A stretch of DNA of 64,000 bases from Notolepis coatsorum (taxonomy: Eukaryota > Chordata > Actinopteri > Aulopiformes > Paralepididae), in NCBI GenBank assembly GCA_963971535.1, contig OZ020587.1, positions 159,973,856 through 160,037,855 on the forward strand. Direction: 5' to 3'. Of this stretch, positions 1 through 11,459 are shown in pieces. Below the pieces are notes generated by a model. The model made no database searches. It saw only the letters and a list, made by a program, of their open reading frames with translations, and was not told the DNA's origin. The first letter of the stretch is position 1, and every line of letters starts with the position of its first letter. Both the position numbers and the translations under genes were made by a program.

Positions 1-226
1 GGGCATGGTGGTGGTGTAGACTGACTAGGAGCATGGTGGTGGTGTAGACTGACTAGGGGCATGGTGGTGTAGACTGACTAGGGGCATGGTGGTGGTGTAG
101 ACTGACTAGGAGCATGGTGGTGGTGTAGACTGACTAGGGGCATGGTGGTGTAGACTGACTAGGGGCATGGTGGTGGTGTAGACTGACTAGGGGCATGGTG
201 GTGGTGTAGACTGACTAGGGGCATGG
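1..226. repeat. 28-bp minisatellite
   Basis: About eight head-to-tail copies of a unit that opens GGGCATGGTGGTGGTGTAGA and closes CTGACTAG. Most units are 28 bp; some lack one GGT triplet and are 25 bp. The array runs off the left edge, so its full length is unknown. Confidence 0.95.
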
Positions 227-1051
<825 letters not shown>

Positions 1052-1053
1052 TC

Positions 1054-1354
1054 AAATGTATATACTCTCTTTTCTGGACTCTTTTTGTATCACAAACAGT
1101 ACTGTATTTGCAAATCTGGTATGTCATAAATGTATAGATGTAGCAGTACTGTCTATCTGTATGTAATCTAATGTGTGTCATATATGTCCTGATGAATTGA
1201 AAATGGGGGAGGGGGACCCTGATGTAAACAAGACGAAAGTCTTTCTCTGGTCTGCATCCCCTTAACAATTGTGTGTATTGAGCTGTACTGTATTGTACCC
1301 ATTCTGCAATCTGTTAATAAAATGTTCAATCAATCAATCAATCAATCAATCAAA
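1054..1354 (+). repeat. TCAA-tailed retroelement-like family, copy 1
   Basis: A roughly 290-bp block ending in an AATAAAATG-like signal followed by (TCAA)n. Shared landmarks in all copies are CAGTACTGT, GAATTGAAAATGGGGGACCC, CAAGACGAAAGTCTTTCTCT and CCCATTCTGCAATCTGTTAA. A short tandem tail after a poly(A)-like signal fits the 3' end of a non-LTR retrotransposon or a SINE that uses its machinery. No coding part is present in any copy here. Confidence 0.75.
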
Positions 1355-1889
1355 GCCCCACCCTGCTCGTCGTTAGCTGTCAACACAACACAACACTGAC
1401 AAGCTGGCTGGCTCTTCTTTTAGACAGCTCGTTGATGATAATATATAGGTTAAGTTATTATAACGGTCAGGTTGTGGATTTTTTTCAGCATAACGTTGAG
1501 ACACAACCTCTCTCGCAAGAAGAGAAGAGCCCTTTTATACAACAAGTCATCACTGACCTCAGTTAGCTCAACTGGCTGCACGGTTTCTGTCGTGATTTCA
1601 AGCTAAGTTGGCCAACTAACTAACTAACTGACTAACCAACTAGCTATTTAGTTAAACATGTGACTCAACAGGTAGTTGCTCGGTGAACGTTGTAGTTACA
1701 ACAGGTACAAACCTTGTGATTGTGTGTTTATTTAAATCCTCCTCTCGTCCTGAAACCTGCAGCCGACAAACACAACAGAGGACCCGGATGCGCTGAGATA
1801 CGGAAGCCCGGAGGAAGAGAGACATTCAGAATCGCATCGCGGCGGCGGGGTTGTTTGTATAAACTAGCCGTGTTGCTGCTGTCGCGCCA
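1355..1889. other. Non-coding stretch
   Basis: No gene recognised. It contains short CTAACTAA-like runs (about 1612-1640) and a GC-richer patch (1760-1870) that could be an old exon or promoter, but nothing supports either. Two overlapping ~97-codon frames on opposite strands have no family features. Confidence 0.3.
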
Positions 1890-2351
1890 ATCAAATCCTT
1901 TATTTAACCAGATAAGCATCATTGAGATTAAAATCTCTTTTTCAAGAGCGATCTGGCCAAGCAAGGCAGCAGAAAGTTTCAACATAAAAAAGAACATCAC
2001 AATAAAATACAGATAAAACATTTACATCAAGCTCCAATTTCAGGCAAGTTATCAAACAGGCAAATGATCAAACACAGTTGCACTGACCAAGGGAACTGAG
2101 TTCGTAGGATTTTAAAATGGCTTTGAATTCTCCGAGGGTGACCAGTCCTGGTAATTTTAGGTCCTCCTGTATCTTGTTCCAAGATGAAGGAGCAGCATAT
2201 TTAAAAGCCCTTTTTCCCAATTCAGTTCTCATATGGGGAACTTCCAGTGTTAGAACAGCTTGAGAACGAAGGGCATACTTATATTGCTTTGTGCACAGCA
2301 GGGGGCGATCTTCCTCCAACCAAGTCTGGGTCAAACGTTACTTACGCCATA
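1890..2351 (-). pseudogene. LINE 3' end: reverse transcriptase C-terminus plus 3' UTR
   Basis: The minus-strand frame 2334-2068 (88 residues) resembles the extreme C-terminus of the ORF2 protein of fish CR1/L2-like non-LTR retrotransposons. Recognisable pieces are an RTELGKRAF block, a PSSWNKIQ block and a closing CNC triplet. The 3' UTR continues to about 1890 and ends with an AATAAAG-like signal, as expected for a 5'-truncated insertion. The hAT-type element at 2360 was inserted just upstream of this tail. Catalytic RT motifs are not included, so it is dead. Confidence 0.6.
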
Positions 2352-2359
2352 CATACAGT

Positions 2360-4188
2360 CAGGCATGTGCACACATAGAGCCCAAGGGGTGCTTGAGCAC
2401 CTGCCTTTTTGAGCCTCATAAAAAAAGTGCCCTTTTTGAAAAGACTGCCTTTCCAACTGTAAAGTGTCAGGATATAATCAAAATATTAGGTAACCCAACC
2501 CCCTCCAATGTACAGTCATTTACCTAGTATGGTTTTGTCAATATTCCAATGTACAATTTTGCTTGTTTGTACAGTGTGCCCCCCCCCCCCAATGTACAGT
2601 TTTGCTTGTTTATACAGTGTTTCTCCCCCCCCCCCCACCTCGTAAATTACCCAGTATGGTTGTCAATATCCCAATGTACCCCCCACACAACCCCACCCAA
2701 CCTCCTCCAATGTACAGTTTCTACGTCAAATGTATATACTCCCTTTTCTTGACTCTTTTTGTATCACAAACAGTACTGTATTTGCAAATCTGGTATGTCA
2801 TAAATGTATAGATGTAGCAGTACTGTCTATCTGTATGTCATGTATGTCATATATGTCCAGATGAATTGAAAATGGGGGACCCTGATGTAAACAAGACGAA
2901 AGTCTTTCTCTCGTCTGCATCCCCTTAACAATTGTGTGTATTGAGCTGTACTGTATTGTACCCATTCTGCAATCTGTTAATAAAGTTTTCAATCAATCAA
3001 TCAATCAATCAATCAGAGAGAGAGATGCCCCATATTCCATTGCAGTTTGCACAGCCTCCTCAGCGTGCCTCTCCGCGGACCTATATATTTTATGCATAGC
3101 GTGGGTGGTGATGATGATGATGATTGAAACCGCTGTGGCGCATACAGTTGAATGCTGGTATTACACTCACTGAGGGACACGAAGAAGTCAAGTCCGATGG
3201 GATTTGGGAATCTCAAATACAAATCGGGATTGGAATAAAAAATGCATTTATATTAAACAATACAGAATATACAGCACTTCTTGGGGTCTGTAGGGTAAGC
3301 ACTTATTCCCTCCCCCCTGAACATTTATGGAGATGTATGGGCCTTTTAAGTCAGTGATAAAAGTGTCTTTCAAGGATAAGTGAGCTCCTGCACTGATTAT
3401 TATAGTTCAATATTTGATCACCAAAACCCCCCAAAAAGCATAAAAAGGGGGCCCCCGCCCGAAAAGGGCCCTTAAAAATTGGACTCGCGCGCAATGCGCG
3501 CTCGGTTAAAACACACACAGGTATAGTGCCCTTTTAACTGCAGCTATAGTTAACAGTTGGTTAATATAGTTATATTCGTTTACAATTTTATATGCTTATT
3601 TTTGCATATTAATAATAATACACACAATTGTATTTCTTATGGGTTTATATAAGATATATGAGTGGCGCACGATTTCTATTTGTTTGTGAATTATTTTTGT
3701 CTCACGAGACTTGGTCCACTTGGTATCCGGTGACGTGTTTCCGCCTTCCAGTTCCGACATGACTGTGGGTGAATTATTGACTTTCCTGTCAATCCCAACA
3801 AGTAAAAGACAATCTACCAAGACAACCTAACAAGACAATCAACCAAGATAAGGATTAAAGACATAACACGAGAACGCATCGATGTTCTCTTATACTGGCA
3901 CGCAGCCAATAAGGTATTGATTGTTATGGATGATGATTTGGTATATGTGACAGTTGATGTTCTAACTACGGTTTTAATGGACTTTCAATGTTAATGGTAT
4001 TATTTGTATGCATTTGTATGTTGTACAGATTTTACGGTTTGGATGGAGATTGGACAAAGCTTCATTAAAATCAGTACAAGAAATCTACTTGTGTTAATTG
4101 CGTCGTGCCCGGAGGATGTCACACACAGGTATTGTGCCCTTTTCAGCCTTTGAGCACCTGCCCCTCTAAAGTCCTGTGCACGTCCCTG
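2360..4188. mobile_element. Non-autonomous hAT-type transposon (1829 bp)
   Basis: The element starts CAGGCATGTGCAC and ends GTGCACGTCCCTG, which are imperfect inverted ends with the CAG/CTG termini usual for hAT. The 8-bp sequence CATACAGT lies immediately outside both ends (2352-2359 and 4189-4196), matching the 8-bp duplication hAT makes. No transposase is visible. A TCAA-tailed repeat is nested at 2725-3016. The motif CACACAGGTAT(A/T)GTGCCC occurs near 3515 and again near 4126, so part of the right side is internally duplicated. Confidence 0.85.
2725..3016 (+). repeat. TCAA-tailed family, copy 2 (inside hAT element)
   Basis: Nearly the same sequence as copy 1 from the CAAATGTATATACTC start to the (TCAA)n tail. 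It sits within the hAT-type element and so was inserted after, or carried by, that element. Confidence 0.75.
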
Positions 4189-4201
4189 CATACAGTCATC
4201 T

Positions 4202-4345
4202 GATTGATTGAAAACTTTATTAACAGATTGCAGAATGGGTACAATACAGTACGGGCTCAATACACACAATTGTTAATTAAGGGGATGCAGACCAGAGAAA
4301 GACTTTCGTCTTGTTTACATCAGGGTCCCCCATTTTCAATTCATT
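4202..4345 (-). repeat. TCAA-tailed family, copy 3 (inverted)
   Basis: Reverse complement of the 3' 140 bp of the family, beginning with TGATTGATTG and AAAACTTTATTAACAG. It faces copy 4 about 70 bp away, so the two form an inverted pair. Confidence 0.75.
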
Positions 4346-4414
4346 CTGAGGGCAAAGGGTGGCGAGGTACCAGTCATCGAAACCAACACAACACTTTCTG
4401 TGAAGTGATCTGAA

Positions 4415-4623
4415 GTGACTGTACATTTGTAGATCTGGTATGTCATAAATGTCTGGATGTAACAGTACTGTATATCTGTATGTCGTGTATGTCATAAATG
4501 TTATGAATTGAAAATGGGGGACCCTGATGTAACCAAGACGAAAGTCTTTCTCTGGTCTGCATCCCCTTAACAATTGTGTGTATTGAGCCGTACTGTAACA
4601 TTTTCAATTAATCAATCAATCAA
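4415..4623 (+). repeat. TCAA-tailed family, copy 4
   Basis: Direct-orientation copy that ends in ATCAATCAATCAATGG right beside the DIRS-type element's target sequence. It is slightly shortened before the tail. Confidence 0.75.
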
Positions 4624-4655
4624 TGGTTAATCCTGTCACTGTGACAATACAGAAG

Positions 4656-4843
4656 GTTCTGTTTCATTAGGGGATCCGCTTGGCATCACTCATGCACTCC
4701 CTCGCGTACGTGCACGCGCACTGAATAAATTCCACAAATGTACCTTTAATACCAGTATTAGTCTGACCACACCCCTCATCAGCTTACCTTCATAAGCAGG
4801 TGTGTGGTCACCTGCTCTCCTCCTTCTCGCTTTCACCAGAAGG
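4656..4843 (+). repeat. DIRS-type left inverted terminal repeat
   Basis: Matches the complement of 9746-9956 over about 185 bp, for example ACCTGCTTATGAAGGTAAGC in the right copy. The outermost bases differ from the right end: left reads GTTCTGTTTCATTAGGGGAT, while the right end carries ATTAGGGG-TGAC and a further 22-bp extension. Unequal outer ends are normal for DIRS. Confidence 0.85.
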
Positions 4844-4958
4844 AAGTGCCTCGGTAGTACCCCACTTGACGTGTTGTTAGTTGAAAAGAGTTGTGACGAC
4901 CATTGTGCTTAATTTTTTCTTCTCTCATATCTGTTGTAAAGAAAAAGTTTGGGTCATA

Positions 4959-6488
4959 ATGTATTCTTCGGAGAGTAGACCCGCTAGACCTACTCTTCAC
5001 CAGCGGTTCTCCATTCCCGCCTCCGTCGTGCGTTCTGGTGCTGGGCTGTTGCCACTTTCGTGGTTGCCGACCCAGCCCAGGAGACAGCCGATGGATAGTT
5101 TGCCTCTCCGAAGAGCCGAGTAGTCGGTGCCGTCGCTCCGGCGGTGGCCTGATCTCGACTCTGGTTCCTCTGGTTCCAGGGAATCGTCCGTTGGTGAACG
5201 GGGGGTTGTCTTGGAGCCGGAGGATTTGCGACGCAAACTTTTCGCGTCTGCCCGTTCACGTCGCAAGATGGTAGCATGCAGGCGCGAACGGCCTGGTTTT
5301 GGGGAACTGCTGGAGACCAGCGAGGATGCGTCCGGCTCTGGATTTCCGATGGAAACTGAGGACTTCATGGAAGAGTCGGACGGATTCTTGTTTGATGGTC
5401 CCGTGGAGGAGAGTATCCCTCCTATCCAGGAAACACCGGAGGGGGGAGAAATGGCTCCGTGGGACGCCTTGTTCGAAGATGTTGAGGAACCACCTTGGCC
5501 TCATCAGCAGGATGCCCTACTATCGGCCACATCAGACTGTGGCTCCTTGACCAGTTGCAGCCTGCTGCATGTGAGGGATGTGGGTTCGGTGGAGGAAGGT
5601 CCGCAGGGGGAACTGCAGGCTTTGTTTCCCGAGCTCATGGCGGTAGCCGCCGCCGCAAACGGCGTGCCGCTGCAAACATCATGGGACTTACCCCCACCTA
5701 CGTACCAGTTACGCGGGTGTCGAGCTTAGTCAAAGGTATGAGGGAGGGCGTGCCTCGGCTTGATAGTCCGATGGCCGCTCTCCTCTGTCCGGATATGGTG
5801 TGGGAACCCTTATGCAAGCCGGTCCTCCAGGGTAGATCGGCTAGGCGATTGGCATATTGGGGTGACCAGTCATTCATCGCTGGTACACAATCGCTGGCTG
5901 CGGCGTCTAACATCGCCCACCTAGCTAGATTTGTATCTGGGATTATGACGGGCGGCACGGATCTGACCGAGGTAAAATGCGATCAGATCACCCAGGCGTC
6001 AGGAGCTGTCCTGCACCTTACCCAGGTGCTGGCCATAGCCATGGGGAAAAGTGCGCGCCCTGGCCACCCTGGGCCAGCGTCATCTTTGGTTGGAGCAGGC
6101 CCGTGTGCCGGAACGGAAGAGAGCCCCTCTTCTGACGGCCGCCCTCTCCGACGCTGGTCTGTTCGGGAAGGCCCTGCGGTTGATGACCTCAACATGCAGA
6201 GAGATGGCAGAGGAGAGATCCATCCTTCAACCCCATTTTCCGCCTCCCGTCCTTGCCGGTGGAGTCAGAAGGCTTCCACGACGTCGAGCTGTCTCCGTCG
6301 TCCCTACCACTGCCTCTACCGCCGCTGCTGGCCCTTCCAAGAGGGCCAGGAGAAGAGACAGCGCCGGCCCATCCACGACCGGAGGAGACGGTAGGGAACG
6401 TCGAGACCAGCAGACAGTAAACTACCGTCCCTCCGGGGCTCCTCGGGGTGGCAAGACTCGAGCGGCGCGAGGTGGCAGACGCCGCTGA
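4959..6488 (+). pseudogene. DIRS-type gag pseudogene
   Basis: Starts at ATG 4959, just inside the left repeat, and follows one reading frame apart from a TAG at 5121-5123 and two frameshifts. The frame changes in about 5560-5690 and changes back near 6050. The first third is acidic. The middle part holds a conserved helical block including the LFG-type motif ALSDAGLFGKAL after TLGQRHLWLEQ, which resembles the gag of fish DIRS elements. The last 60 residues are Arg/Gly/Ser-rich with no zinc knuckle, ending RGGRRR. Total span is about 510 codons. It is the only coding region I can support in the element. Confidence 0.6.
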
Positions 6489-7584
6489 GAGTGACTTTTC
6501 CCCTCTGTGTCCCCTCTCCTTTACACCCTCCCCGGCCCCTCTATGATTGTGTTTTTGTGCCTTAAAACGTATGATAATAAAAAGTTCCCCGACATAAGGG
6601 GGACTATGTTTTTTGGCCAAACAAACTGTGTGTTTCTTCAACAAATCATATGGTGGGGTTGTGTAAATATGAATCTGCACTTTTACGTTGTGAGATGAGT
6701 CGTGTTGTGTTACGAGATTAAGCAAGGTCTGCAACATACACTCAGTCATAGGGGGTTCTATTAGCCTGACGCTCCACATGCAGGTAGAAACTGGTGTTAT
6801 TCCGTTGCTTAAACGAAGTATATGTGTCTCACAATGCTGTTGTGTTAGTTGCAGTAATACTCGTACACACACGTTCCACGGCCTAGCCGTTACTCTCGGT
6901 CAGCGTTTTTGCTATGTACGACATAGTCAACGGGTGTAGGATTCACACACATACGACTTGTTTTTGTTGTAAATCCTGTTCACATTTTGTGGGTAGCGGG
7001 CATTGTATTAGCTTACGCTTTACATTAGCATTCTACCGGAGGTTTTCAAAATGGCTACAGTTGTTTTTTGTGTGTAGGGAAAGAAGGGTTTTTTGTGAGG
7101 GGTGTCGAATAAACCCCTCCTTCCCACTTGATTGGTTTAGGAGATTTTATCTCTTCTGCTGAGCCAGTCAGGGCCGAGCCGTTAGGACGTCTTGGCAGGG
7201 GGGGGGGGGGGGGGGGAGGGTTATCCTGCCGACTCCTATTACAAACAGGAGCCGTGTGCAGGGTTTCCCCCCGTCGTAGCGGTGTTGCTATGGTGACGCC
7301 TTCCATGAGTTACAGAGTCTTAAGGTGTCGAGTTAGAGCGTAGGGCTCACGGGTCTGCTGCACTCGATTTATGTGTAACTTGAGTCAGTTGGTCACGTGA
7401 CTCACAGTTGGCATGTCTTTCTCATGACTACAACTTGTGTGGGAAGGTTTCTGGGAGGGTCTAGTCTTTACTCTCTGATTAAAAAGAGTGACTGGATGTA
7501 AAATCATGTGAAAACGGGTTTTTTTACTCCCAGCTGTGCAGTTGGGTTCATACGGGTGATGCTTCTTCTTTATTATTATAAAGA

Positions 7585-7745
7585 GTTGGATGTGTCTATA
7601 TGAATTGGAAATGGGGGCCCCTGATGGAAACAAGACTAACGTCTTTCTCAGGTCTGCCTCCCCTTACCGATTGTGTGTATTGAGCCGTACTGTGTTGTAC
7701 CCTTTCTGCAATCTGTTGGTTAAAGTTTTCATTCATTCATTCATG
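7585..7745 (+). repeat. TCAA-tailed family, copy 5 (ATTC tail)
   Basis: Diverged copy inside the DIRS-type element, recognised by the GAAATGGGGGCCCCTGATGG and GTGTGTATTGAGCCGTACTG blocks. Its tail has become (ATTC)n rather than (TCAA)n. Confidence 0.7.
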
Positions 7746-8373
7746 GAGTTGGTTGCATCCCGCCCTCTTGTCGTTCCCCTGGGCGTCTTGGGGATTCAAT
7801 AAGATGGTCTAAATAGCCTATTATTGATGTGGATATGCCCAACGCACACATAGTGCTAGCTCAGGATGTTCTGTTGGACATTAGGTAACTGACTGGCGCA
7901 CCTTGGTTGCTTGGGGTTAAAACAGCGTTTTTATAAAGCAATTGGGATGGGGGTTTTTCCTCTTCCGACGCCCTGTGTGGTTGTCGACGGGTTCTCGTTC
8001 ATATCAGGGGATGATAACGGAATGGATCTGAACATATGTGGAAGGGTCTCACGCCCTGGGGGTGGGCCGCCGGGCGCGGTTCGCACCGAAACGTCTGAGT
8101 GGCGCCTTCTTTTTATGTTTAAGATCAACACGCATATCTGCCCCTTCTCCTGGAGTTGGCATGTCGCCGTGGTTAGGGCACGGGACTGGTTCTGGTCGCG
8201 CTGGTCCGGATCAGTTAAACCCGTTGTCCGCCGGGGATGCAGATCTGCTGTTCTGGTACCCTGAGGGACTTGGGCTTTTTTCAGGGGGAAAAATGCTAGG
8301 TCGGTCCGGGTGTCACAGGGTTGAGCGCTATGGAACCCTTGTTGGGTACATTGTATTCTACACTGTCGTAATG

Positions 8374-8497
8374 GCTTACGGCCGTGCCAACCTGTACGCG
8401 CCCGATCTCGTCGGATCTCGGCCGCCACGCAGGTTGGTCTTGGTTAGTACTTGGTTGGGTGACCTCCTGGGAATACCAAGTACGGGGTGCTGGGGCT
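8374..8497 (+). ncRNA. 5S rRNA-like block inside the DIRS-type element
   Basis: The segment opens GCTTACGGCC, contains CCCGATCTCGTCGGATCTCG and TGGTTAGTACTTGG, then CTGGGAATACCAAG, in the same order and near the same spacing as vertebrate 5S rRNA. The C-box region of the internal promoter is well kept. The A-box part (normally near AAGCTAAGCAG) is replaced by GCCGCCACGCAG, and the 3' stem end no longer pairs cleanly. It is therefore a 5S-derived sequence, either a captured pseudogene or a 5S-headed SINE piece, and not a normal 5S gene. Whether it still recruits TFIIIA is unknown. Confidence 0.75.
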
Positions 8498-9626
8498 GGT
8501 TTTCCATTCTTACGCTCTTCTCTTACGCATGGCGAAGATGGGCCTGTTGGGGTGGTCTTGACCTCCTCGGGGGACCCTGTGCTCCCCGTATCACCGGGCC
8601 CGGTCCGAAGTAATGTTTTCGTTGACCCGTAGGCCCGGGATAACCCTGTTGGAAACTGGAACACGGGCTGCGGCAGTGCCGCAGGTGTGTTTTGGAGTTT
8701 TTTCCTGAGGGGTTATGGGACCAACCACCGCATAGGGTAACACCTGGGTGGTTGGTTCTCTGGTGTGTTGCTGCAGTGTCAACTCCCGGGTTAACCGGTT
8801 GAGGGTGCCCCTGCACGTTCATGACGTCTGCCAATCGTGTCAGCCTTCTCTGCCTCGACCCCTCTGGGTGGGGGTTTTTAAATGGAGGCTTGGTCATGCA
8901 ACAACGCGGCATACACCCCTTCCGCCGGGGCGGCTGTGTTCAGCTGTCCTTTCTGGCGCCTGTCTCGTCCGCAGTCTCCAGGCTAGGGTTAACAGCCTGT
9001 TGCCTGGTTTTCCCCGGTGCGCTGCCTGCTTCCGTTGGTTAACCTTTTTTGTGTGCTTACGGCCATGCTGACTGCCTGTTGCAGGGTCAGTGTGCCAGGC
9101 GGTGTACTGTTGGGGAGGACAGGGCCCGCTCGGCTGAGGGGCCTTTGTCCGAATACGCTGGCGATGTGGGGGGCGGGGTCACTAAGTGCCCACCTGGTGG
9201 GGTCTTGATGCTGGCATCATGGACTTCTCCGGGCCCCCGTTCCAGGGGGTCCAGTCCCTTTGGTGGGTCTGGGTCTTCCTTCGCGCTCCGCTGCTACGGC
9301 CTTGCCACGGGGTTGGGTTTGCCCTTGACCCCGTGATTCTGGGGGCAGTAACGAGGTTGTTCCCTCCGTTCGTTCCCGGGTGGCATGCGGGTTGTGCGTG
9401 TGTGTAGTCGTGGGGTCAAGCCACGGTCTGCTCACCCTGTGTGTTGAGTTGCTTGAGTGCCTCTTCGCACGGTCGGGTCCGTCGCCCTCCCGGGAAACCT
9501 CTAATAGGGGGGGTGCCCTCCATTAGGGGGGGTCGGGGGGGCTCGACCCTCCCTGTTCTGTTGGTTGTGGGGGGCCTTCAGCGGGGTGTATTTGTCGGCC
9601 AGTGGCTCCGCTTGGCCTCCCTATGT

Positions 9627-9719
9627 GCATGAGTGATGCCAAGCGGATCCCCTAATGAAACAGAACGATAGGTTATGACTATAACCAAGTTCTGTTAATT
9701 AGGGGTGACGCTTGGCATC
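9627..9719 (+). repeat. DIRS-type internal complementary region
   Basis: 9627-9666 is the reverse complement of the left terminus and ends exactly at the element's first base. 9667-9719 is the reverse complement of the right terminus and starts exactly with its last base. The join fixes both ends of the element at 4656 and 9956. In known DIRS elements this block templates restoration of the ends during circle formation. Confidence 0.85.
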
Positions 9720-9745
9720 CGACGCCGCTGCAGCCCTTGACCTCA

Positions 9746-9956
9746 CCTTGTGGTGAAAGCTTGGGAAGGAGGAGAGCAGGTGACCACACACCTGCTTATG
9801 AAGGTAAGCTGATGAGGGGTGTGGTCAGACTAATACTGGTATTAAAGGTACATTTGTGGAATTTATTCAGTGCGTGTGCACGTACGCGAGGGAGTGCATG
9901 AGTGATGCCAAGCGTCACCCCTAATTAACAGAACTTGGTTATAGTCATAACCTATC
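9746..9956 (-). repeat. DIRS-type right inverted terminal repeat
   Basis: Inverted partner of 4656-4843, carrying a right-only outer extension of about 22 bp ending CATAACCTATC. The base after the end begins GTTAACCC, and the left terminus begins GTTCTG, so a GTT triplet occurs at both edges and could be the recombinase crossover core. Confidence 0.85.
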
Positions 9957-10082
9957 GTTAACCCTTTCACTGCCACACGACAAAGGGTTAACCCTTTCAC
10001 AACCACACTACAGGTTAACCATAACCGTCTGTAGTGTGGTAGTGAAAGGTTAACCTGTAGTGTGGTAGTGAAAGGGTTAAGC
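9957..10082. repeat. TTAA-phased repeat units, inverted pair
   Basis: Two direct and two inverted copies of the unit TTAACCCTTTCACTACCACA, meeting near 10020. This is the same family as at 52632, 56241, 56793, 58983 and 59205. The sequence left of the DIRS-type element (4624-4655) is a diverged unit of the same kind, so the DIRS-type element split this repeat. Confidence 0.8.
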
Positions 10083-10625
10083 CCGTAATAACTAATCACA
10101 AACCAAACATGATGGGTGATGTCATATACCAGTTATTATTCACAATTTTTGTATTATTTTACAATGAAAAAAAAATCATGAATCATGTGTTTCATAGGGA
10201 CAAGAGTCAGTATAATGCAACCAGTAACATATTTTATTTAAAGACAGATAACGATACAAAAACTGGGTATCAGAATACAGAAATATACAGCAAATCAGCA
10301 ATGTAATAATTGTTTTTGATCCATTAGACATATGAAAATGTGTTTTATAGGTTATCATCACCATAATAACTTACAAAAATAGCTCTCTATATAAATCAAT
10401 ACAGGCATACAGTACTTACTACATTCAGTCACAATTAAAGCTGCAGGAGCTATTTTCTGACCACTAGAGGGCGGCAAGTCGCCACTATAAACAAACATTT
10501 TCCCAAAACAACATAAAAATGCCTTTCTCGCACAATCTTCTTGTAACCAAGAGATTCACTGAAAAAAAGAAAGATTGTTTGCGCATGAATTACACAATTT
10601 CGACTACAATACATAAAACGTTCTC
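10083..10625. other. AT-rich non-coding stretch
   Basis: No gene, repeat or RNA signal that I can support. It ends with the TAA that forms the left target site of the following MITE. Confidence 0.4.
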
Positions 10626-10628
10626 TAA

Positions 10629-11334
10629 GGGCCCGGGTCCACCTATCTCATTTTTATGGCCGCAAGCGTCTTTTTTCAATTGATCCCAATGGGAGGGAGT
10701 GTATGCGGCCGCATGCTGCCGCATTTAGGAAATGCGCTGCAGTCGGCTTCTTTTTTCAGCGCCTTTCAGCTTTTTTCTGCGGCCGCACCCAGCGTTTAAA
10801 GTTGAAACTTTCTGAACTTTTCAGAGCGATGCGCCGAGCGCATTTGCAGACAACCAATCACAGCCAATCATATCTACCACTCTGTTTGTAACCTGACACC
10901 GGAGTTGCCTGCCTGTCTTGGCTGTCTACCCACAAGAGACGGGCCATTGAGATTCGCGACAAAGCACAAATACACTAATAACACACGAATACACTAATAA
11001 AAGCTAATAAAAAGCAAAGGGCGAACTGTGGTGTCAGGCAATAACTATATATATAATTAATATACAATAAAGTGTATTCAAATATGCTATATATGTGCAA
11101 AACCGTGGCAGTAAAATACGATAAAAGTTATTATTACAAGATGGCTGTCATGTAGTTGTCGCTAGAGTTCTTTCTCTCTCGTCATCAGGTAGGTTGGTGA
11201 CTGACAGCTTGTTGCCATAGCTACATCGGCTCGCGCTGCGTTTTTTTTTCTCACTGCATGCGCTCCACCCCAGCACTACCGGCGCACTGCCAGCGTTTTT
11301 CAGCTGGAAATGTGAGATAGGTGGACGCATGCCC
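10629..11334. mobile_element. Harbinger-type MITE (706 bp)
   Basis: The ends are GGGCCCGGGTCCACCTATCT on the left and, complemented, GGGCATGCGTCCACCTATCT on the right. TAA lies outside each end (10626-10628 and 11335-11337), the 3-bp duplication typical of PIF/Harbinger. The interior has GCGGCCGC and GCATGC-rich sequence often seen beside the ends of such fish elements, but no transposase. The 62-codon frame at 10703 is not considered a gene. Confidence 0.75.
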
Positions 11335-11459
11335 TAAGGCATTTCCTGGTTGTTAAACGAGGCAGGTAAATACTTCAGCTACAAACACAATACTGTTCCG
11401 ATAGCACACTATTGATGTAATTAAGAGATTCACTGATTCATCAATGGTCTCTAATTACA

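Larger units (their letters stand above)
6489..9626. other. Non-coding interior of the DIRS-type element
   Basis: Where pol should be there are 3.1 kb with no RT, RNase H or recombinase motif on either strand. Landmarks are a 22-base G run near 7199-7216, a nested TCAA-tailed repeat at 7585-7745 and the 5S rRNA-like block at 8374-8497. The part from about 8000 to 9600 is GC-rich with many CCCGGG-like runs. Several open frames of 60-190 codons overlap on both strands and look like by-products of that composition. Confidence 0.5.
4656..9956 (+). mobile_element. DIRS-type retrotransposon derivative (5.3 kb)
   Basis: Three non-coding blocks define the element. The left end (4656-4843) and right end (9746-9956) are inverted copies of one another. 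An internal block (9627-9719) is the reverse complement of the left terminus fused directly to the reverse complement of the right terminus. Inverted terminal repeats plus such an internal complementary region are the known layout of DIRS elements, which replicate through a circle and integrate with a tyrosine recombinase. No target duplication is present, again as expected. The gag-like frame is at 4959-6488. The expected RT, RNase H, methyltransferase-like and tyrosine recombinase frames are absent, so this copy could only move in trans. Confidence 0.85.

Noticed and set aside
1-226. CRISPR-like array
   Set aside because: Units are adjacent without unique spacers, and the DNA is from a fish; it is a minisatellite.
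8038-8613. 191-codon plus-strand ORF and its minus-strand partners
   Set aside because: It runs through the 5S rRNA-like block in GC-rich DNA; no protein family features and no support from codon pattern.
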